Assembly (NCBI GenBank): GCA_963781595.1
Contig: CAWAGG010000001.1
Location: 957,145 to 1,021,144, forward strand
Reading direction: 5' to 3'
DNA: 64,000 nt
Origin: JBEDUK01 sp963781595
GTDB lineage: Bacteria > Actinomycetota > UBA4738
The notes beneath the pieces are model-generated. The model was not told where the DNA came from and made no database searches. It saw only the letters and a list, made by a program, of their open reading frames with translations. Within the stretch, counting starts at the first letter, position 1; each line of letters starts with the position of its first letter. Positions 60,450 through 64,000 of the stretch are shown here, one piece after another. Position numbers and translations under genes: made by a program.

Positions 60450-60701
60450 CTATCCGAGCCCGACGGCGATCCCCTTCCGAGGATCAGGAACACGAGATAT
60501 GACCGCGTCGGGCAGGCGCTTCTCGTCGATCTGCCTGAACACTTCGTCAGCGGTCTGCCCAGCGGCGACGACTCGGTCTCGCCAGACCGCGATCCACAGG
60601 CCGGCGAACTGCCTGAGGAACTCGGCCCGGTCCGGTGCCCTGCTCGGAATACGCTGGTCGTCCACCTCGGCCTGCCCCGCCTTCCTCCGCCATCGTGCCA
60701 T
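60450..60701 (-). CDS. DUF5678-like small protein
   Basis: 83 residues from ATG 60701: FLRQFAGLWIAVWRDRVVAAGQTADEVFRQIDEKRLPDAVISRVPDP. The pattern FAGxWVA...G..vvA.G.t..eV......k...pv..rVPd is that of DUF5678. It faces the retropepsin-like gene convergently (16-bp gap). Proteins of this kind tend to sit beside aspartyl-protease-like genes; the N-terminus is basic. Function unknown, possibly a substrate or inhibitor. Confidence 0.7.
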   Translation of the reverse strand: MARWRRKAGQAEVDDQRIPSRAPDRAEFLRQFAGLWIAVWRDRVVAAGQTADEVFRQIDEKRLPDAVISRVPDPRKGIAVGLG

Positions 60702-60788
60702 CGACTGATCCCGGGCGCCAACCGACGGTTCGCGTTCCACGTCCCGGTACGAGCGTACTGTGCAGACGCCGATCTGCAAGAACCTACG

Positions 60789-60804
60789 ATGTTCCATAGA
60801 ACAT
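60789..60804. promoter_or_regulatory. Perfect palindromic operator
   Basis: ATGTTC-CATA-GAACAT, 16 bp, 15 bp before the AbrB-like start and 88 bp from the DUF5678 start, in their shared promoter region. A likely binding site for the AbrB-like protein or another regulator. Confidence 0.6.
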
Positions 60805-60819
60805 ATGAGGACCTGAACG

Positions 60820-61047
60820 ATGAGCATCGGCGATCCCCTGATCAGAGGCCCGAAGCGGGTTCCAAGGAACGGACAGATCGTCGTGCCGGTCGACCTGCTG
60901 CGGGACGTCGGCATCGCTCCCGGCATGGACAGCGTCTACGTGTTCGGTCAGTCCGGTTCAGGGAGGATCCTCCTCGTTCGGGAGTCAGAGGCTCGGCCCA
61001 GACTCGACGAGGTGCTTCGCGGTCTGATGACGACGGATCCCGGATGA
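60820..61047 (+). CDS. AbrB/SpoVT-fold DNA-binding protein
   Basis: 75 residues: RVPRNGQIVVPVDLLRDVGIAPGMDSVYVFGQSGSGRILLVRE is the swapped-hairpin AbrB fold, typical of antitoxins (MazE/VapB-like) and transition-state regulators. A short acidic tail could bind a toxin, but no toxin gene follows. Divergent from DUF5678, with the palindrome at 60789 in between, so autoregulation is likely. It may also control the retropepsin gene. Confidence 0.8.
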   Translation: MSIGDPLIRGPKRVPRNGQIVVPVDLLRDVGIAPGMDSVYVFGQSGSGRILLVRESEARPRLDEVLRGLMTTDPG

Positions 61048-61083
61048 CCAGGACCGGCGATGGCGTCCGAGTTCAGACGCGCG

Positions 61084-61207
61084 GCGCCCCGGCGACCGAG
61101 CGCGCGACGGCAAGGCGGACTTCGTCATCGTCCATCCCTCGAAGGGCGCGCTGGTCCTGGAGATCAGGTTCGAGCAGGCTCGGCAGGTGACGTACGACCT
61201 GATGGCC
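61084..61207 (+). pseudogene. NERD-helicase gene fragment, relic 1
   Basis: Matches the NERD-helicase gene at about 58364-58445 (GACGG..CGGACTTCGTCATCG...CTGGTCCTGGAG) and then, with about 85 bp missing, 58531-58567 (CAGGCTCGGCAG...). The missing part includes the stretch found again at 62385-62437. No frame continues. Confidence 0.8.
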
Positions 61208-61253
61208 AGTGATGCTCACGAAGGACTCGAAGTCCATCTTGGCTGCGAGATGA

Positions 61254-62285
61254 TCAAGCGGACAGCTCCGTCTCGGCGAGGAGGCCACCGTTGCCCTCTG
61301 CCACGAGCTCGTTCATCCGCGTCCCCATGCGCTCGTCGAAGAGATCCATGAGCTTGAAGAGACGCGTCGCGGCCCACCGCTGTGCTTGACTCACCTCCTC
61401 GGCCTGGTCCAGTTCCGGAGCTGGTGCGTACACGGCGATGCGCGAGGCCAGTTTGTCATCGAGTCGCTCCCACGCGAGCGGCTCGCCGAAGGCTGCTTCC
61501 AACTGGTCCTTGTCATCCACGAGCTCGTCGAACAGCAGCTTGTTGAGCTCTCGATCGCCGCTGCTGATGTACACCTCGGCCCGCAGCTGTTGGCCATGCG
61601 TGAACACGATCGTGTAGTGACCGAACCGGGAGGTCCCCATGGCCGCCCAGTTCGCGTAGCCCACCTTCGGCTTCCGGAACGTGACCCGCTGTCGAATCAT
61701 CTCGTCGAACAGCTGCTCGAAGAACTCATGACGCGCCTGTGCGGTCGCTGTGATCCCGTCCGGCCGATTGATCGCATTCTGCCAGTCGTTCGGCTGCGCG
61801 ACGACACGGAAGGTCGGCGCCGGCGCGGAACCGTCGATCCGCACGACACCCAGCTCGACGCCGAAGAACTGCACCTTGTCGTTGGTTCGCTCGTTGAGCC
61901 AGTCGAGCGCCGCGCGATGCTCGTCGCGGAACGAAGGCGTGAGCCAGATCACGACCGCCGCATCGAGCCCGGACGCATACACGAGTAGCTGGCCCAAGTG
62001 GCCGTGGTTCGTGGGCTCCAGTTGGTTCTCGACGATCACGTACCGCTCGTCATCGGCCCGGCCCAGGATGTCCAGGGAGAAGCTGCCCACGCGCTTCTCG
62101 CGCTCGATCGGCTCGATCCCGATCCCGAGCGCGTCACCCAACAGGTCCAGGTGCTGTAGCAGCCAGGGTGTGAGATCGCGCGCTTCGTGACCCCATACGC
62201 TATGTGGGTCCACCGGCTCCAGTCTGCCAAGACCCCTCTCGTCTGTTCCCACGCCTAAACGCCCTTCCGCCATCCCGCCTGGCAT
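61254..62285 (-). CDS. DUF4268 protein, PD-(D/E)XK nuclease-like
   Basis: 343 residues from ATG 62285 (or a later ATG). The first half is nuclease-like: LDILGRADDERYVIVENQLEPTNHGHLGQLLVYASGL carries the D...E-x-Q core of a restriction-type PD-(D/E)XK fold. The second half (RPDGITATAQARHEFFEQLFDEMI, RVTFRKPKVGYANWAAMGTS) is DUF4268. Codon use is less GC-rich than neighbours, fitting recent acquisition. It sits between the two helicase relics. Likely a defence or mobile-element nuclease; no partner gene identified. Confidence 0.8.
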   Translation of the reverse strand: MPGGMAEGRLGVGTDERGLGRLEPVDPHSVWGHEARDLTPWLLQHLDLLGDALGIGIEPIEREKRVGSFSLDILGRADDERYVIVENQLEPTNHGHLGQLLVYASGLDAAVVIWLTPSFRDEHRAALDWLNERTNDKVQFFGVELGVVRIDGSAPAPTFRVVAQPNDWQNAINRPDGITATAQARHEFFEQLFDEMIRQRVTFRKPKVGYANWAAMGTSRFGHYTIVFTHGQQLRAEVYISSGDRELNKLLFDELVDDKDQLEAAFGEPLAWERLDDKLASRIAVYAPAPELDQAEEVSQAQRWAATRLFKLMDLFDERMGTRMNELVAEGNGGLLAETELSA

Positions 62286-62384
62286 CGATCCAGTCGTCTG
62301 CAGCTCGCCCGCCCTCCCGAGAACGACACACCGTCATCTGCTTCGGTGACATCGGTCACACTCGGCCGCGAGTGAAGCGTGACC

Positions 62385-62437
62385 GGCGCGATGCGCTACG
62401 ACGCGGACGAGGTGCGTGGTGGAGCCGCTCGCGCGGG
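62385..62437 (+). pseudogene. NERD-helicase gene fragment, relic 2, fused to arsR
   Basis: GGCGCGATGCGCTACGACGC (GAMRYDADE) and GTGGTGGAGCCGCTCGCGCG match the NERD-helicase gene at about 58448-58502, with a small change between. It runs directly into the arsR duplicate at 62432. So the second copy of arsR was joined to a helicase fragment by recombination. Confidence 0.8.
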
Positions 62438-62661
62438 CCGCGATCTCCCAGCACCTGCGCGTGCTGAAGGAGGCGGACCTCGTGACCGAACGTCGGGACG
62501 GGACCAGGCGTCTGTACCGGGCCCGGCCCGAGGCGATCGCCGAGGTCCGGGCGTGGCTGGACGGCTACTGGGAACACGGCCTGGAGGCGCTCAAGGGCGC
62601 CGTCGAGTGGGACGAGCGGAGGAGGCGCGCCGGTGGCGGAACGCGAACCCCTCGCGGGTGA
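62416..62661 (+). pseudogene. Truncated arsR, copy 2
   Basis: An 81-residue frame from a GTG in helicase-derived sequence: VEPLARAAISQHLRVLKEADLVTERRDGTRRLYRARPEAIAEVRAWLDGYWEHGLEALKG. The C-terminal two thirds are intact and, unlike copy 1, in frame to the end, but the first helix and the strand of the winged helix are missing. DNA binding is therefore doubtful. It overlaps the SRPBCC gene downstream. This copy proves that the extra base in copy 1 is a deviation. Confidence 0.75.
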
Positions 62662-63235
62662 CCCCGGGGACGTGGTCCGGGAGATCCGGATCGCCGCGCC
62701 TCCCGAGGTCGTCTTCGAGTACTTCGTCGACCCCGCCAAGGTCGTCCGGTGGATGGGCCAGGCCGCCGAAGTCGAACGCCACGTCGGCGGCGTGTACCGG
62801 CTGACGATCGACGGGAACGTCACCAGCGGCGAGCTGCTGGAGCTGGATCCCCCACGGCGGATCGCGTTCACGTGGGGATGGGAGGGCGGCGGTCCGGTGC
62901 CGCCTGGCTCCAGCACGGTAGTGGTCGACCTGGAGCCGGACGGCGACGGGACGCTCGTGCGACTCAACCACCGAGGGCTCCCCGCCGAGGCGCGCGAGCT
63001 CCACCGCGAAGGGTGGGAGCGGTTCCTGCCGGTGCTCGCGGCAGCCGTGTTCGAAGAGGGAGGAGGGTTCGATGTCCGACGTCAGTGACGCGAACAAGGG
63101 GGTCGTGCGCGCCGTAGAGGAGGCCTGGGATCGCCAGGACCTCGACAGCCTGGACCGGTACTTCGCCCCGAACTTCGACAACAGCGCCTCAGCGGTGCCA
63201 GGCCTGCCAGCCGGCCTGGAGGGCGCGAAGATGGC
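62432..63235. repeat. 805-bp duplicated tract, copy 2
   Basis: The partner of 53515-54319; 804 bp here because it lacks the extra G. First difference to the right: T at 63236 against C at 54320. Confidence 0.9.
62633..63088 (+). CDS. SRPBCC/AHSA1-domain protein, copy 2
   Basis: 151 residues, identical in protein and DNA to the gene at 53717-54172, including the overlap with the next gene. Whereas copy 1 is driven from an intact (if frameshifted) arsR promoter, this copy has only the recombined upstream sequence, so its expression is doubtful. See the entry for copy 1 for domain detail. Confidence 0.85.
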   Translation: MAEREPLAGDPGDVVREIRIAAPPEVVFEYFVDPAKVVRWMGQAAEVERHVGGVYRLTIDGNVTSGELLELDPPRRIAFTWGWEGGGPVPPGSSTVVVDLEPDGDGTLVRLNHRGLPAEARELHREGWERFLPVLAAAVFEEGGGFDVRRQ

Positions 63236-63506
63236 TCACGCGGCGTCGATGGCGTCGTTCCCGGACCGCAAGATCCACATCGAGGAGCTGCTCGCGGAGG
63301 GCGACGAGGTCGTGGTCAGGGCTCGGATCACGGGGACGAACCAGGGAGGCTTCCCGATGATGGACGTACCGCCGAACGGCGCTCCGATCGACATCGCCTT
63401 CGTCGGCATCTACACGCTGCGCGACGGGAAGATCGTCAGCCATTGGGGACTGAACGACGTCGCCACGCTGATGCAGCAGCTCACGGCCGGCGCGGCGTCA
63501 GGCTAG
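63072..63506 (+). CDS. SnoaL/NTF2-like protein, copy 2
   Basis: 144 residues; the first 55 are identical to the gene at 54156, and the rest differs in a few residues (ends LNDVATLMQQLTAGAASG against LNDVASLMQQLTAPVTAG). Intact frame. The mostly synonymous substitutions after base 63236 show that this part is an older paralogue under selection, not a fresh copy. Confidence 0.85.
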   Translation: MSDVSDANKGVVRAVEEAWDRQDLDSLDRYFAPNFDNSASAVPGLPAGLEGAKMAHAASMASFPDRKIHIEELLAEGDEVVVRARITGTNQGGFPMMDVPPNGAPIDIAFVGIYTLRDGKIVSHWGLNDVATLMQQLTAGAASG

Positions 63507-63540
63507 GACGCGCTCGAGCCGCGGGCGGAAGGAGGAACCG

Positions 63541-63958
63541 ATGTCGCAGGAGATCCTGCACGTGGTGGACGTCCCCGCATCGCCCGGCGACGTGTACGAG
63601 GCGATCGAGGGTCCGGAAGGACTCTCCCGCTGGTGGGCGACGGAGGTGGCCGAGACCGACGGCGTCATCACGTTCTCGTTCCAGCCGGGGTTCAACCCGC
63701 AGATGCGGGTGGATGAGCGCACCGCCGAGCGCGGTCGCGTGGACGTGCGTGGGCGGTGCGGAGCAGTGGGCCGGCGCCTCGATCCGGTTCGACATCCGCG
63801 AGCATGAGGGCGGGAGCCGGCTCCTCTTCCGCCAGGGGTACGGGGTGGAACTCGACGAGGAGTCGTTCGGGATCTACAACTTCAACTGGGGCTACTACCT
63901 CGAGAGCCTGCGCGAGTACTGCGAGACCGGGACGGGAAAGCCGTTCCCGGCGCCGTGA
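63541..63958 (+). pseudogene. SRPBCC-domain protein, frameshifted copy
   Basis: Starts ATG 63541 (AGGAGGAACCG upstream): LHVVDVPASPGDVYEAIEGPEGLSRWWATEVAETDGVITFSF, FNPQMRVDERTA, then one base is missing near 63725 and the rest (SAVAWTCVGGAEQWAGASIRFDI to FGIYNFNWGYYLESLREYC) reads in another frame to 63958. Paralogue of 54633-55055, about 80% similar. Intact size would be about 139 residues. Confidence 0.75.
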
Positions 63959-64000
63959 GCGCTCCTACGAGAGCCTGACCGACGCGCCGGTCGACGTGAC

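Noticed and set aside
53403..64000. Insertion sequence or prophage as the cause of the duplications
   Set aside because: No transposase, integrase, terminal inverted repeat or phage structural gene is visible.

Overview
The window is high-GC DNA (third codon positions almost all G or C, frequent GTG/TTG starts, many AGGAGG-type ribosome sites). It carries two luciferase-like monooxygenase genes, a deazaflavin(F420)-type nitroreductase, mycothiol-S-transferase-like DinB folds, a UvrD2-like helicase with HRDC domain, GerW and a SARP regulator. This points to an actinomycete-like bacterium, most likely an uncultivated Actinomycetota; a high-GC Chloroflexota cannot be excluded from sequence alone. 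I saw no tRNA, rRNA, CRISPR array, transposase or integrase.

Layout. 1-3.3 kb: the end of a DUF4231/SLATT-like gene and a large TIR-transmembrane-WD40 protein. 3.3-34.3 kb: ordinary chromosomal housekeeping and accessory metabolism: metallo-hydrolase, CBS-domain proteins, F420-type oxidoreductases, alpha/beta hydrolases, Nudix, UvrD2, a kelch lipoprotein, a LuxR-type ATPase regulator paired with a ferredoxin-cyclase fusion, a GAF/GGDEF/HD-GYP protein, and an EamA transporter. 35.0-42.4 kb: an island of visibly lower GC, bounded by two near-identical copies of a 57-bp element made of about 11-bp direct repeats. It holds a frameshifted SARP-cyclase-ATPase regulator followed by a compact three-gene peptide cluster: a small protein with a Gly-Gly site and a Cys/Ser/Thr tail, an APH-like kinase and a HopA1-like lyase. 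I read this as a class V lanthipeptide-like locus, the most interesting system here. 42.6-48 kb: a DinB protein, a two-gene operon of a zinc phospholipase C-like protein and a His/Cys-rich protein, and a HhH glycosylase-like gene.

48-63 kb is an accessory hotspot. It holds VapC/PIN, Phd-RelE and HicA-like toxin-antitoxin modules, a decayed Fic gene and a GIY-YIG protein. It also holds a RecQ-phosphoribosyltransferase fusion next to a DprA-like gene, a NERD helicase, a retropepsin/DUF5678/AbrB group and a DUF4268 nuclease-like protein. An arsR-SRPBCC-SnoaL-SRPBCC operon occurs twice, about 8.9 kb apart. The two copies share an 805-nt tract that is identical apart from one inserted base, while the rest has diverged. 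Fragments of the NERD-helicase gene are scattered beside the second copy.

At least seven genes are interrupted by single-base frameshifts (near 23630, 36491, 50450, 53618, 57140, 59320 and 63725). They may be sequencing errors or real decay, and should be checked on reads before any of these genes is called dead.
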